A stretch of DNA of 64,000 nt from Flavobacteriaceae bacterium (GCA_024743095.1 JANSXF010000008.1:26002-90001); one strand, 5' to 3'; positions 17,688 to 27,075 are shown, numbered from the stretch's first letter. Numbers and translations: made by a program. The notes: generated by a model not told the origin, from the letters alone.

Positions 17688-18512
17688 TTAGCCAAGTGCT
17701 ACTCTCGTAAACCCTGTAACTTCCAAGCTGGAATCTACGGATTTAACGTATTGAGCAACGCTTTGCTTGCTATCTTTAATGAAAGCTTGGTTCACCAAAG
17801 TGTTGTCCTTAAAGAAACGGTTCAATTTACCTTTTGCGATGTTGTCCAACATAGCTTCTGGCTTTCCTTCTTGACGCAATTGATCTTTGGCGATCTCTAT
17901 TTCCTTATCGATGATGGATTGATCGACACCTTCTTCGTTAAGGGCAACCGGGTTCATTGCGGCAGCTTGCATGGCTACGTCTTTTGCAGCTTCGGCAGCA
18001 CCATCAACATTGGCGGACAATCCTACCAATGTAGCGATTTTGTTGCCTGCGTGAATGTATGAACCAATGAACGGGGCGCTCAATTTGTCAAAGCTTCCGA
18101 TTTCGATTTTTTCACCGATAACACCAGTTTGCTCTGTCAATTTTTCGGAAACTGTCATGCCATCAAAAGAAGCAGCTAGAAAATCATCTTTACTGTCAAA
18201 ACCAAGGGCTAGGTCAGCCAAATCGTTTGCAAGTTTTACAAAGCTATCGTTTTTGGCAACGAAGTCGGTCTCACAGTTAAGGGAGATTACAACTCCTTGA
18301 GTGTTGTCATTGTTCACTTTTGCGATGGCCGCACCTTCTGAAGATTCCCTGTCAGCTCTTTTAGCAGCGACTTTTTGACCTTGTTTTCTTAGGATTTCAA
18401 TTGCTTGGTCAAAATTACCATCGGCCTCGACCAAAGCTTTTTTACAATCCATCATACCAGCTCCAGTAGCCTTTCTTAATTTATTTACCTCTGCGGCAGT
18501 AATCTTTGCCAT
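17688..18512 (-). CDS. tsf: Translation elongation factor Ts
   Basis: Guanine-nucleotide exchange factor for EF-Tu. The 274 residues start with the UBA-like domain (VNKLRKATGAGMMDCKKAL) and hold the TDFVAKND motif that contacts the EF-Tu nucleotide site. Length is normal for Bacteroidota. It follows rpsB by 80 bases on the same strand. In that gap a weak AT-rich hairpin (18544-18564) could tune the S2 to EF-Ts ratio, but it is not a convincing terminator. Confidence 0.96.
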   Translation of the reverse strand: MAKITAAEVNKLRKATGAGMMDCKKALVEADGNFDQAIEILRKQGQKVAAKRADRESSEGAAIAKVNNDNTQGVVISLNCETDFVAKNDSFVKLANDLADLALGFDSKDDFLAASFDGMTVSEKLTEQTGVIGEKIEIGSFDKLSAPFIGSYIHAGNKIATLVGLSANVDGAAEAAKDVAMQAAAMNPVALNEEGVDQSIIDKEIEIAKDQLRQEGKPEAMLDNIAKGKLNRFFKDNTLVNQAFIKDSKQSVAQYVKSVDSSLEVTGFTRVALG

Positions 18513-18592
18513 TTTTCTTTTCTTTTAAAATTTTATGTAAAGTAAAACACTAAAAAGGTGTTTTTGTTTAGGACAATGTTAAATCAACGGGT

Positions 18593-19681
18593 TTACTCAA
18601 CCCCTCCTTTTACGCTGTCTTGCCATTCTTTAAGTTCGTCCCAATTGCCATCAGCGGCCATTTTTGCTTGTTTTGGCCAAGATGTTGGGTCCAAGTGTGC
18701 CAAAGTTGAGCTGGCTTCTGTCAAGATTTCCTTGATTTTTTCAGCATCTGCATCAGCAAGTTCAGCGTAAGTATTTACTCCATTGGCCGCCAATGCTTCA
18801 GCAGCCTTAGGCCCTATTCCTTCAATTTTGGTTAGGTCTTCTGGTTTTGCCTCTTCTTTGGTTTCCTTTTTTGGAGCAGCTTCAGCTTTTTTGGATGGCT
18901 TGGCTTCAGCAGTTTTCTCCTCTTTCTTTGGAGCTTTCTCTTTTTTGTCAGCTTTGGACTCTTCTTTCTCTTTTTCGTTCCCCTTCTCGCTCTTGCGTTC
19001 TTCCAAACCTTCGGCTACTGCACTGGTTACGGATTCCAAGATAGCTTCGATGGATTTGCCTGCATCATCGTTTGATGGGATGGCGTAATCAACATCGCGA
19101 GGGTCGGAGTTGGTATCTACCATTGCAAAAATCGGGATATTCAATTTTTGTGCTTCTTTTACCGCGATATGCTCACGCATGGTATCCACGATAAAAAGTG
19201 CACCTGGTAAACGGGTCATGTCCGCGATTGAACCCAAGTTTTTGTCCAACTTGGCACGAAGACGATCAACTTGCAACCTTTCTTTTTTGGAAAGAGTGTT
19301 GAAGGTGCCGTCCTTCTTCATGCGGTCGATAGCTGCCATTTTCTTAACAGCTTTACGAATGGTTACAAAGTTGGTCAACATACCACCTGGCCATCTTTCT
19401 GTGATGTAAGGCATGTTTACTTTGGATACTTTGTCCGCAACAATGTCCTTTGCTTGTTTTTTTGTGGCCACGAAAAGGATTTTTCTTCCTGATGCAGCGA
19501 TTTTCTTAAGGGCCTCGTTGGCTTCCTCAAGTTTTGCAACCGTTTTGTAAAGGTTGATTACGTGGATTCCGTTACGCTCCATGTAGATGTAGGGCGCCAT
19601 GTTGGGGTTCCACTTTCTAGTAAGGTGTCCAAAATGCACACCTGCTTCCAGTAAGTCTTTTACTTCAATTTTACTTGCCAT
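18593..19681 (-). CDS. rpsB: 30S ribosomal protein S2 with a C-terminal helix-hairpin-helix extension
   Basis: A 362-residue form of S2, about 110-130 residues longer than the usual bacterial protein. Residues 1-228 are a complete S2 core (LLEAGVHFGHLTRKWNP, ERWPGGMLTNF, DTNSDPRDVDYAIPSNDDA). Residues 229-280 are a Lys/Glu/Ala-rich linker. Residues 281-362 carry a helix-hairpin-helix-like module starting EDLTKIEGIGPKAAEAL and ending in a Trp-rich segment (DPTSWPKQAKMAADGNWDEL). Similar modules are known as extensions on L21 in this phylum; this parallel is from memory. The whole frame is open without any sign of a frameshift. S2 is needed late in 30S assembly. tsf follows in the same operon. 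Confidence 0.95.
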   Translation of the reverse strand: MASKIEVKDLLEAGVHFGHLTRKWNPNMAPYIYMERNGIHVINLYKTVAKLEEANEALKKIAASGRKILFVATKKQAKDIVADKVSKVNMPYITERWPGGMLTNFVTIRKAVKKMAAIDRMKKDGTFNTLSKKERLQVDRLRAKLDKNLGSIADMTRLPGALFIVDTMREHIAVKEAQKLNIPIFAMVDTNSDPRDVDYAIPSNDDAGKSIEAILESVTSAVAEGLEERKSEKGNEKEKEESKADKKEKAPKKEEKTAEAKPSKKAEAAPKKETKEEAKPEDLTKIEGIGPKAAEALAANGVNTYAELADADAEKIKEILTEASSTLAHLDPTSWPKQAKMAADGNWDELKEWQDSVKGGVE

Positions 19682-19825
19682 TTTTTGTACTTAGTTTACG
19701 TTCCGTTGTAAGTAGCAATGTACAGGTGGTCACAAATTTTGTTCGCCCTGCCCATTTAGATGCTAAACTAGTTTCCAAAAAGTCGATTTACTTTTATCCC
19801 TTTTGGAACAACGACAACTTTGGTT

Positions 19826-19862
19826 AAAAATTTAACCCTGAAATTTGGATATTTTCAGGGTT
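19826..19862 (-). terminator. Terminator after rplM-rpsI
   Basis: Ten-base arms aaccctgaaa (19834-19843) and tttcagggtt (19853-19862) with a nine-base loop. On the minus strand the hairpin is followed by an A/T-rich tail containing five T. It lies 44 bases past the rpsI stop and ahead of rpsB, so it separates the two ribosomal-protein operons. Confidence 0.65.
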
Positions 19863-19905
19863 TTCAATGAACTTATGTATAGTTGGGTCCGAGACCCAAT
19901 GTATA

Positions 19906-20292
19906 TTAACGTTTGGAGAATTGGAATTTCTTACGGGCTTTTTTCTGACCGAACTTCTTTCTTTCCACCATTCTTGGGTCTCTGGTCAATAGACCTTCTG
20001 GCTTAAGAACTCCTCTGTTTTCCGCATCAATTTCACACATTGCCCTGGACAAAGCCAAGCGAACGGCTTCTGCCTGACCAGTGATACCTCCACCGTAAAC
20101 ATTTACTTTTACGTCGTAGTTTCCGTCGGTCTCGGTTAAAGTAAAAGGTTGTTTTACTTTGTACTGCAATGTACCTGTGGTAAAGTAATCGTTAAGATCT
20201 CTTTTGTTCACTGTGATGTTTCCAGAACCTTCGGAAACATAAACTCTGGCCACAGCTGTTTTTCTTCTGCCTATCTTATGAACCACTTCCAT
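19906..20292 (-). CDS. rpsI: 30S ribosomal protein S9
   Basis: A 128-residue S9 of normal length. It begins with [16 protein letters not shown] and ends with the basic tail [12 protein letters not shown], whose last residues reach the P-site tRNA. Its start shares one base with the rplM stop, the usual rplM-rpsI coupling. Confidence 0.97.
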   Translation of the reverse strand: MEVVHKIGRRKTAVARVYVSEGSGNITVNKRDLNDYFTTGTLQYKVKQPFTLTETDGNYDVKVNVYGGGITGQAEAVRLALSRAMCEIDAENRGVLKPEGLLTRDPRMVERKKFGQKKARKKFQFSKR

Positions 20293-20747
20293 TATTTGTA
20301 GTCGTTTAAGTTTATTGCTTTTGGTTTTTGCGCCTCTTGGCCGTGCTCTGCACCGGCGTATACTTTAAGGTTTCTGAAAAGGTCGGCCCCAAGTTTGTTC
20401 TTTGGGAGCATTCCTTTTACAGAGCTTTCAATGATGCGCTCTGGGTGTTTTTCCAATACTTCTTTCGCGGAAGCGGAACGTTGTCCACCTGGATAGCCAG
20501 TGTATCTTTGATATTCCTTCTCGTCCCACTTGTTTCCGGTCATGTCGATTTTCTCGGCATTGATGACAATTACATTGTCTCCACAATCAACATGGGGGGT
20601 AAAGTTGGTCTTATATTTCCCTCTAAGTATTTTGGCTACTTTAGACGCCAATCTTCCTAAGGTCTGTCCTTCAGCATCAACCAATAACCATTGCTTGTCA
20701 ACAGTAGATTTATTGGCGGAAATAGTTTTATAACTTAATGTATCCAC
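20292..20747 (-). CDS. rplM: 50S ribosomal protein L13
   Basis: A 151-residue L13, an early-assembly large-subunit protein. Conserved segments [33 protein letters not shown] and GMLPKNKLG are present. First gene of rplM-rpsI; the strong promoter at 20795-20825 lies about 45 bases upstream. Confidence 0.97.
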   Translation of the reverse strand: MDTLSYKTISANKSTVDKQWLLVDAEGQTLGRLASKVAKILRGKYKTNFTPHVDCGDNVIVINAEKIDMTGNKWDEKEYQRYTGYPGGQRSASAKEVLEKHPERIIESSVKGMLPKNKLGADLFRNLKVYAGAEHGQEAQKPKAINLNDYK

Positions 20748-20794
20748 TTCTCGAATATTATTGATTTAAATAACCTATCCCGATTAACGGGCTG

Positions 20795-20825
20795 CAAATG
20801 TACAATTATTAGATTGAATTACAAA
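20795..20825 (-). promoter_or_regulatory. Strong Bacteroidota promoter of rplM-rpsI
   Basis: On the minus strand TTTG (20822-20825), exactly 19 bases, then TACATTTG (20795-20802). Both elements and the spacing match the consensus. The predicted transcript starts near 20789-20790, giving a leader of about 40 bases. Confidence 0.8.
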
Positions 20826-20994
20826 CGGTTGATCGGGAATATTTTTTTACTTTTTTCAAATTCAATCTTCGGACATAAAAAACACCCGAAAGATAGCAGT
20901 GCAAAATGTTAAAAACAGTTAAAAAGAATCCTAACTGTAACTCTTCACAATTTCATTGGTCTTTATCATATCAATCAAACCAAAAACGAATCCA

Positions 20995-23646
20995 GTGAGA
21001 AACGCAATTCTTGTTTTCCTGACCCTATTCTTTATTTTTTCCGCACAAGCACAAGATTCCACCGAAGTTGTCATTAATAAAAAATATACGACCCAAGCGT
21101 TGGGCGAGTATGCCGCACCCACAATCAACGGTATATTGGAAGATGAGGCCTGGAACCTTGTTGAATGGGGGGGAGATTACATAGAATCGCAGCCCGATGA
21201 GAACACGCCGCCCTCCCATCAAACCCAGTTCAGGATACTTTACGATAGCAAGAACCTTTATATAGGTGTACGCTGTTTTGATGACGAACCCGATAAAATT
21301 GTAAAAAGGCTGTCCCGACGGGATGGTTTTGATGGGGATTGGGTGGAGTTCAACATTGACAGCTATTTTGATAAACGGACCGCATTTTCCTTTACGATCA
21401 GCGCGGCAGGAGTTAAAGGAGATGAGTTTATCTCCAATAATGGCAACACTTGGGACCCGAGCTGGAATCCTATTTGGTATGCCAAGACCCATGTTGATGA
21501 TAAGGGATGGACAGCAGAGCTACGCATTCCCTTGAGCCAGTTAAAGTTTGGAAATGCAGATGAGCAGGTTTGGGGCCTACAGTCCACACGCCGCTTTTTT
21601 AGGAGCGAGGAACGTTCTCTTTGGCAACGCAAACCTGTAGATCAGCCCGGTTGGGTAAGCGAGTTTGGAGAGCTGCATGGACTCAAGAACATTGAACCTC
21701 AAAAACAGTTGGAAATACAGCCCTACACGGTGGCCAAGACAGAAACTTACGAGGCTGAGGAGGGTAACCCTTTTAAGGACGGTAGTGAGAGCAATATCAC
21801 CGCAGGACTAGATGCCAAGATAGGAATCACCAATGACCTTACCTTGGATTTGACCGTAAACCCGGATTTTGGTCAAGTAGATGCCGACCCTTCGGCCATT
21901 GCGTTGGATGGTTTTCAAATATTTTTTCAGGAACGACGTCCATTTTTTGTGGAGAACAAGAACATTTTTGATTTTAGCGTTTCGCAATCCGAAGCAGGGA
22001 ACACCTTTGGTTCGGATAATATATTCTATTCCCGCCGGATAGGTAGAAGCCCACAAGGATATCCGGATACTGCCGATGGCGAGTTTGTGGACCAGCCCGA
22101 TAATACCCCGATCATTGGGGCGGCCAAGTTTAGCGGAAAGACGAAGGATGGGTGGGCCATTGGCGTGCTCGAAAGTGTAACCGCACAGCGGACCTCTACC
22201 ATAATAAATGAAGAAGGGGAGGCCCGAAAGGAAATGGTTGAACCTCTTACCAACTATTTTGTAGGAAGATTGCAAAAGGATTTTAATGAAAGAAATTCGT
22301 ATATCGGTGGCATCTTTACGGCTACCAATCGAGAACAGGTTCCGGAACAGCTCAACTTTCTTCATGATGCTGCCTACACAGGCGGGTTGGATTTTAAACA
22401 TCAATGGGCCAATCGTGATTGGTATGTTGGCGGAAATATAAATATAAGCCATGTTCGTGGTAGTGAAGAGGCTATAACAAACACTCAAGAATCAATAACC
22501 CATTTGTTCGCCAGGGTAGATGCCGACCACGTTGCTGTAGATACCACAAGAACATCCTTAACTGGTACAGGGGGAAATGTTCAAATCGGAAAAGTTGGTA
22601 ACGGACATTGGAAGTTTGAATCAGGTGCCACATGGCGTTCACCGGAACTAGACCTTAACGATATCGGGTTTCAGCGCCAAGCTGATGATGTACGGCATTA
22701 TACATGGATTGGGTACCAGACGTTAAAGCCGGATAGCACTTTTAGGAGAGTTGGGATTAATTATAACCATTGGACAGCATGGGATTTTCAGGGCAACCAT
22801 AATTATTTGCAGTTCAATACCAACAGCTGGCAAAACTGGAAAAATAATTACCAATCCAACATTGGGTTCAATATAGCCCCGATTGAATATTCCAATTTTG
22901 CCTTGCGGGGCGGTCCTAGGTTAAGACAGTCACCTTGGGCAAGCTTTTGGAACAATATCAGTACGGATTACCGGAAAAAACTACGGTTCTCCTTATACCA
23001 CCAAGGAAGAAAGGCATTGGACAATTCCATCAAGAACTATTACATCGAAGGAGGGGTTGTGTACCAACCCATAAATGCATTGCGGGTATCAGTATTCCCT
23101 TCATTGGATATCAATCACGATAAGCTACAGTTCATTGATAATTATGATGATGTCAACGGAACTCCGCGGTACCTTAATGGAAAGATTGACCAGCATACGT
23201 TGAGCATGTCGGTTCGTTTGAACTACACCATCAACCCCAACCTGACCATTCAATATTGGGGCCAGCCATTTATTTCTCGGGGAAGGTATTCCAATTTTAA
23301 ACACATCACGGACCCAGTGGCCAAAGTTTTTGAGGATAGGTTTGTACAATACACAGGCGAACAGACTAGTCTAATGGATGGCATCTACGCCATTGATGAA
23401 GATTTGGATGGTGTTACGGACTTTAGTTTTGATAATCCAGATTTTTCTTTTGTACAGTTTCGTTCCAATTTGGTAATTCGATGGGAGTACATCCCGGGCT
23501 CGGAGATATTCTTGGTCTGGTCGCAGGACGTATCCCGAAGCGGCGATCCAACAGCTGGTCTGCTGCCCAGTTTAGGGGACAATATCTTTGGCCAAAAACC
23601 ACAGAACATTTTCTTGTTGAAGGCTACTTATCGGTTTGTGTTGTAA
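20995..23646 (+). CDS. DUF5916 family protein with CBM9-like N-terminal domain and outer-membrane barrel
   Basis: A secreted/outer-membrane protein of about 883 residues. I place the start at GTG 20995 because it gives a clean signal peptide (RNAILVFLTLFFIFSAQA); the frame extends upstream to a TTG at 20956, which would add 13 unlikely residues. Residues about 30-220 look like a carbohydrate-binding module 9 type beta-sandwich (APTINGILEDEAW, LYIGVRCFDDEP). The rest is rich in aromatic beta strands to the C-terminus (LKATYRFVL), as in DUF5916 barrels, with the typical FFQERRPFFVEN motif. Function is unknown; transport or binding of glycans at the surface is a guess. No SusC/SusD genes are adjacent. 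Confidence 0.85.
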   Translation: MRNAILVFLTLFFIFSAQAQDSTEVVINKKYTTQALGEYAAPTINGILEDEAWNLVEWGGDYIESQPDENTPPSHQTQFRILYDSKNLYIGVRCFDDEPDKIVKRLSRRDGFDGDWVEFNIDSYFDKRTAFSFTISAAGVKGDEFISNNGNTWDPSWNPIWYAKTHVDDKGWTAELRIPLSQLKFGNADEQVWGLQSTRRFFRSEERSLWQRKPVDQPGWVSEFGELHGLKNIEPQKQLEIQPYTVAKTETYEAEEGNPFKDGSESNITAGLDAKIGITNDLTLDLTVNPDFGQVDADPSAIALDGFQIFFQERRPFFVENKNIFDFSVSQSEAGNTFGSDNIFYSRRIGRSPQGYPDTADGEFVDQPDNTPIIGAAKFSGKTKDGWAIGVLESVTAQRTSTIINEEGEARKEMVEPLTNYFVGRLQKDFNERNSYIGGIFTATNREQVPEQLNFLHDAAYTGGLDFKHQWANRDWYVGGNINISHVRGSEEAITNTQESITHLFARVDADHVAVDTTRTSLTGTGGNVQIGKVGNGHWKFESGATWRSPELDLNDIGFQRQADDVRHYTWIGYQTLKPDSTFRRVGINYNHWTAWDFQGNHNYLQFNTNSWQNWKNNYQSNIGFNIAPIEYSNFALRGGPRLRQSPWASFWNNISTDYRKKLRFSLYHQGRKALDNSIKNYYIEGGVVYQPINALRVSVFPSLDINHDKLQFIDNYDDVNGTPRYLNGKIDQHTLSMSVRLNYTINPNLTIQYWGQPFISRGRYSNFKHITDPVAKVFEDRFVQYTGEQTSLMDGIYAIDEDLDGVTDFSFDNPDFSFVQFRSNLVIRWEYIPGSEIFLVWSQDVSRSGDPTAGLLPSLGDNIFGQKPQNIFLLKATYRFVL

Positions 23647-23648
23647 TT

Positions 23649-23678
23649 GTCACATCGAGCGCGGTCGAGATGTCTCAA
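23649..23678. repeat. REP-like palindromic element
   Basis: Contains catcgagcgcggtcgagatg, an intergenic palindrome family that recurs at 25687 and 27003 in this window. It lies between the convergent ends of the DUF5916 gene and the aminotransferase gene. Confidence 0.6.
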
Positions 23679-23688
23679 ATAAGCAATG

Positions 23689-24792
23689 TCACTTATCTTC
23701 AATTATTTTTTTGAGTGCTGTCACCAAAGCCTCATTCGCCTCTTTATCACCTATGGTGATTCGTACCTTACCGGGAGCGCCAAATTGTGAAACAGGTCGT
23801 ACCATAATACCTTGTTCCATCATTTTATCCGTGAATTCCATCTCGGGCAATGGTGGGTCAATGATGAAAAAGTTGGCTTGACTCGGCCAATATTTTATGC
23901 CTAGTTCATCAAATAATTTTGCAATATAAGTTCTACCTTCCAAAACGGTTTTTACGGTTGCATCGATAAATTCCTTATCCTTCAAAGCACCAATGGCAGC
24001 CTCGATAGAGGTCAAGGGTAATAAGAAAGGTTTGTGAATCAAGCGCACATAGTTGGCAATGGTTGCCGTGGTATATCCGTACCCGATTCGTTGCCCTGCC
24101 AATCCATACGTTTTTGAGAAACTGTTGAGCCCGATTACGTTGTACCCTTCCAATACATAGGGCAATGCCGAAACATAATCCTCGGCATCCGCAAAATGGC
24201 GGTACACTTCGTCAAACACTACTACAATATTTTTTGGGATACCAGCCATAAAACCATCCATGACCGCCTTAGAAATATAAGTTCCCGTTGGATTATTGGG
24301 ACTCGTCAAGAAAATGATTTTGGTCTTTTCGTTGATAGCATTTAATATACCTTCCACATCCAAATCGTAGTTAGGGGCTAAGAGAGGAATATCCACTTGA
24401 TTAGCACCGTACCACCTCGAAAAAACAGAGTAGGGAAGGAAACAGGGATTGGAAAAAATCACTTCGTCCCCTTTGTTTATAAAGGCCCTGAGTAGCATAT
24501 CAATGACCTCTGATCCGCTATTCCCGCACAAAAATTGGTCGGCGCTCAGCTGACCATCAAAATCTTGTACCAACACCTCGCGCAAACGAATGTCGGTCTG
24601 GTCGGGATAGATGTCAATGTTGTCCAAAGCAGCCTTCATTGCGGCAACCGCCTTTGGCGATGCACCCAACGGATTTTCATTGGAAGACAACTTGTAGATT
24701 TTTTTATCGGTCGGAGGAATGTTTTTACCGCCTTTATAGACCTCTTTCGGTACTAAATGAGCCTTAAAGATGGATGTTATGTCGTTTTTCAT
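23689..24792 (-). CDS. HisC-like aminotransferase, probably aromatic-amino-acid aminotransferase
   Basis: A 367-residue fold-type I pyridoxal-phosphate aminotransferase of the histidinol-phosphate aminotransferase group. Visible are SSNENPLG, SPNNPTG (Asn167), Asp194 and Tyr197 in FDEVYRHF, and the cofactor Lys227 in SFSKTYGLAGQRIG. Sequence alone suggests HisC, but no other histidine gene is present. It is the last gene of a tyrosine-degradation run, seven bases-scale spacing from the flavin-reductase gene, so the likely reaction is tyrosine or phenylalanine to the 2-oxo acid that feeds 4-hydroxyphenylpyruvate dioxygenase. That specificity is inferred from context. The symbol is left empty for this reason. 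Confidence 0.85.
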   Translation of the reverse strand: MKNDITSIFKAHLVPKEVYKGGKNIPPTDKKIYKLSSNENPLGASPKAVAAMKAALDNIDIYPDQTDIRLREVLVQDFDGQLSADQFLCGNSGSEVIDMLLRAFINKGDEVIFSNPCFLPYSVFSRWYGANQVDIPLLAPNYDLDVEGILNAINEKTKIIFLTSPNNPTGTYISKAVMDGFMAGIPKNIVVVFDEVYRHFADAEDYVSALPYVLEGYNVIGLNSFSKTYGLAGQRIGYGYTTATIANYVRLIHKPFLLPLTSIEAAIGALKDKEFIDATVKTVLEGRTYIAKLFDELGIKYWPSQANFFIIDPPLPEMEFTDKMMEQGIMVRPVSQFGAPGKVRITIGDKEANEALVTALKKIIEDK

Positions 24793-24798
24793 ATTCTT

Positions 24799-25668
24799 TT
24801 ATAAACTTTCCCCATAAAGCAAAATAGCCATGGCCTTTGCGGCATCACCATCTTCCAATAATTGTTTGGCTAAGGTGTGGAGTTCGGTTTTGGAGACATT
24901 TTGTACACCTTCAGTCTCCGCAATGGTCTTAATATCTTCGGTAGTGGGCAATTGTTCTAAATTTCCCAATCGCCCTAAATTGTTTCCTGTAAGCACATCA
25001 CTTTCTCTAATGTCTTTGGGCAAGGCATCAACCCCAATACCGTGTGTGCGGATGGGCTTTGGGATCTCGAACAAAGATTCTTTAATGGCCCGGATATACC
25101 AGTTGCCGCCCATACGGCCCACCAAGTCCAATTTTTCGGTGTCCAATACATCATCTGTAAGGTACTCGTCGTTGATATGAATCATGTCCACTTGGGCAAT
25201 GATCAAGTTTCCTGCTCCAGGGGTTTGGGCAATCTCTACCACCTCTAAAACAGTACATTCGAAGGAAACAGGAGCTTCGCCCACACGTGGGGGTTTAACT
25301 TTTACGCTGGGCACTTCGGTAAAGCCTGCCTTCACAAATTCGTTCACGCCTTTGTCGTAGGCAGTGCTGGAAAGCGACATTTGCTCTGCCATTTTGTGGT
25401 TCACCACATTGATGACCACTTCGGGTACTTCCACCACATTTTGATGTGTATGTTTCAAGGAATTGTCCCTGCCGCTCCGTGTAGGGGAAAATACCATCAC
25501 AGGTGGATTGGAGCTGAAGACATTAAAAAAACTGTACGGACTCAAGTTCACATTGCCTTCGGCATCCACGGTGCTGGCAAAGCAAATGGGCCTGGGTGCC
25601 ACCGCTGTCGATAGAATACTGTACAATTCGGGTTGAGGTATGGTAGTTGGGTCTAAGGTTTTGATCAT
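24799..25668 (-). CDS. Flavin reductase family (FMN-binding split barrel) protein
   Basis: A 289-residue member of the flavin-reductase-like family. The N-terminal split-barrel part (about 1-200) holds TAVAPRPICFASTVDAEGN, NLSPYSFFNVFSSNPPVMVFSP and SGRDNSLKHT, the usual FMN-binding region. The C-terminal 80 residues are extra compared with small flavin reductases and predicted helical. It sits between fumarylacetoacetase and the aminotransferase on the same strand. No partner monooxygenase is seen, so its role in aromatic catabolism is unclear; it may bind flavin or another ligand without being a dedicated reductase. Confidence 0.82.
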   Translation of the reverse strand: MIKTLDPTTIPQPELYSILSTAVAPRPICFASTVDAEGNVNLSPYSFFNVFSSNPPVMVFSPTRSGRDNSLKHTHQNVVEVPEVVINVVNHKMAEQMSLSSTAYDKGVNEFVKAGFTEVPSVKVKPPRVGEAPVSFECTVLEVVEIAQTPGAGNLIIAQVDMIHINDEYLTDDVLDTEKLDLVGRMGGNWYIRAIKESLFEIPKPIRTHGIGVDALPKDIRESDVLTGNNLGRLGNLEQLPTTEDIKTIAETEGVQNVSKTELHTLAKQLLEDGDAAKAMAILLYGESL

Positions 25669-25686
25669 TTAGATTGATTTTGTTTT

Positions 25687-25758
25687 GTCATATCGAGCGC
25701 AGTCGAGATATGGTTGAATTTCAGATGACATTTCGACTGCGCTCCATGTGACATCTGA
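25687..25758. repeat. Inverted pair of REP-like elements
   Basis: tgtcatatcgagcgcagtcg (from 25687) and, inverted, cgactgcgctccatgtgaca (ending about 25753) face each other between flavin-reductase and fumarylacetoacetase genes. On RNA they could form a long hairpin, which may stabilise or terminate part of the transcript. Confidence 0.65.
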
Positions 25759-25766
25759 AACTGTAT

Positions 25767-26990
25767 TTATTCTTTAGCGGGAAGCACTTTGGTCGTCACT
25801 TCGCCAAATCCGACTCTAATATCGCCATTTTGAGCGTAAGCTCGCATGGTTACCGTGTCGCCATCTTCTATGAATTTTCGTTCACTGTCATCTTTTAGTT
25901 TGATAGGGTCAGAGCCTCCCCAAGACAATTCGAGCATGGAGCCAAAACTGTTTTCCTCTTTACCTGATATAGTTCCGGAGGCCATCATATCACCAATATT
26001 GATGTTGCACCCGTTTACCGTATGATGGGCCAGTTGCTGGGCCATGTTCCAGTACATATGTTTAAAATTGCTAAAGCAAACAGTGGTCTCTCCGCCTTGT
26101 TCCGGTTTGATGCCTACTTCCAAGTCGATATCATAATTCTTTTCTCCCTCATATTGAAGATAGGGAAGTACTTCGGGTTCCTGTTTGGGACCATTGGTCC
26201 TGAAAGGTTCCAAAGCTTCCAGCGTAACCACCCACGGTGAAATGGACGATGCAAAATTCTTGGCCAAGAACGGTCCTAGAGGTACATATTCCCACTTTTG
26301 AATATCGCGAGCCGACCAATCGTTGAACAATACCAATCCAAAAATATAATTTTCAGCATCTTTAGTAGATACAGATTCGCCCAATTGGGTTTCCCTTCCA
26401 CAGATAAAACCCATTTCCAATTCAAAATCCAAACGTTTGGTGGGACCAAAAACTGGGGTATCCGCACCGTTGGCCATAGTCTGTCCTTTAGGGCGATGAA
26501 TGGGTTGTCCACTGACAATAATGGAACTTGCCCTGCCGTGATACCCTACGGGAATATGTTTCCAATTGGGCAATAGGGCATGTTCGGGATCGCGGAACAT
26601 TTTGCCCACATTGGTGGCGTGCTCCAAACTGGAATAAAAATCGGTGTAGTCCCCCACCGTGACGGGCATGTGCATTTGGGCCTCGGACTGTTTCACGAAA
26701 AGTTCGGGCTTGCCGGCCAAAACGGATTCGTCATCCTTTAGCCAGTACTGAATCTTTTTGCGGACCCGTGCGGTGATTTCTTTCCCAAGGGAAATAAAAT
26801 CGTTCAAGGTATCTTTTTCCAACAAGGCCGTATTGAACTCGAACACATCCAGTTCGGCCACAGCGGCCAAATCCAAAATGTGTTCACCAACGGCAACACC
26901 TACTCGAGGGCTTTTGTCTTTCGTGGAAAAAATCCCGAAAGGAATATTGTGAATCGAAAAATCTGAGTTTTCAGGTATTTCTATAATCAT
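25767..26990 (-). CDS. fahA: Fumarylacetoacetase
   Basis: Last enzyme of tyrosine degradation: cleaves fumarylacetoacetate to fumarate and acetoacetate. The 407 residues have the full two-domain form of this family. The metal/catalytic region DYTDFYSSLEHATNVGKMF contains Asp117 and His124 with the spacing of animal fumarylacetoacetases; LLPNWKHIPVGYHGRASS and LDFELEMGFICG are also conserved. It follows homogentisate dioxygenase on the same strand after a 102-base gap that contains REP-like palindromes. Confidence 0.95.
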   Translation of the reverse strand: MIIEIPENSDFSIHNIPFGIFSTKDKSPRVGVAVGEHILDLAAVAELDVFEFNTALLEKDTLNDFISLGKEITARVRKKIQYWLKDDESVLAGKPELFVKQSEAQMHMPVTVGDYTDFYSSLEHATNVGKMFRDPEHALLPNWKHIPVGYHGRASSIIVSGQPIHRPKGQTMANGADTPVFGPTKRLDFELEMGFICGRETQLGESVSTKDAENYIFGLVLFNDWSARDIQKWEYVPLGPFLAKNFASSISPWVVTLEALEPFRTNGPKQEPEVLPYLQYEGEKNYDIDLEVGIKPEQGGETTVCFSNFKHMYWNMAQQLAHHTVNGCNINIGDMMASGTISGKEENSFGSMLELSWGGSDPIKLKDDSERKFIEDGDTVTMRAYAQNGDIRVGFGEVTTKVLPAKE

Positions 26991-27002
26991 TGCATATTAT
27001 AT

Positions 27003-27075
27003 ATGTCTGCTCGAGCGCAGTCGAGATCTAGATACATAAGCCTTCTTTTCTCGACTGCGATCGAAATGACAGAAG
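27003..27075. repeat. Inverted pair of REP-like elements
   Basis: ctcgagcgcagtcgagat (from about 27010) and tctcgactgcgatcgaaatg (ending near 27069) are inverted copies between fahA and homogentisate dioxygenase. Same family as at 23649 and 25687. Confidence 0.65.

Noticed and set aside
18544..18564. AT-rich hairpin between rpsB and tsf as a terminator
   Set aside because: Only seven weak pairs and no proper T run; at most a minor attenuator.
20956..20994. TTG 20956 as start of the DUF5916 gene
   Set aside because: The 13 added residues precede a complete signal peptide that begins at GTG 20995.
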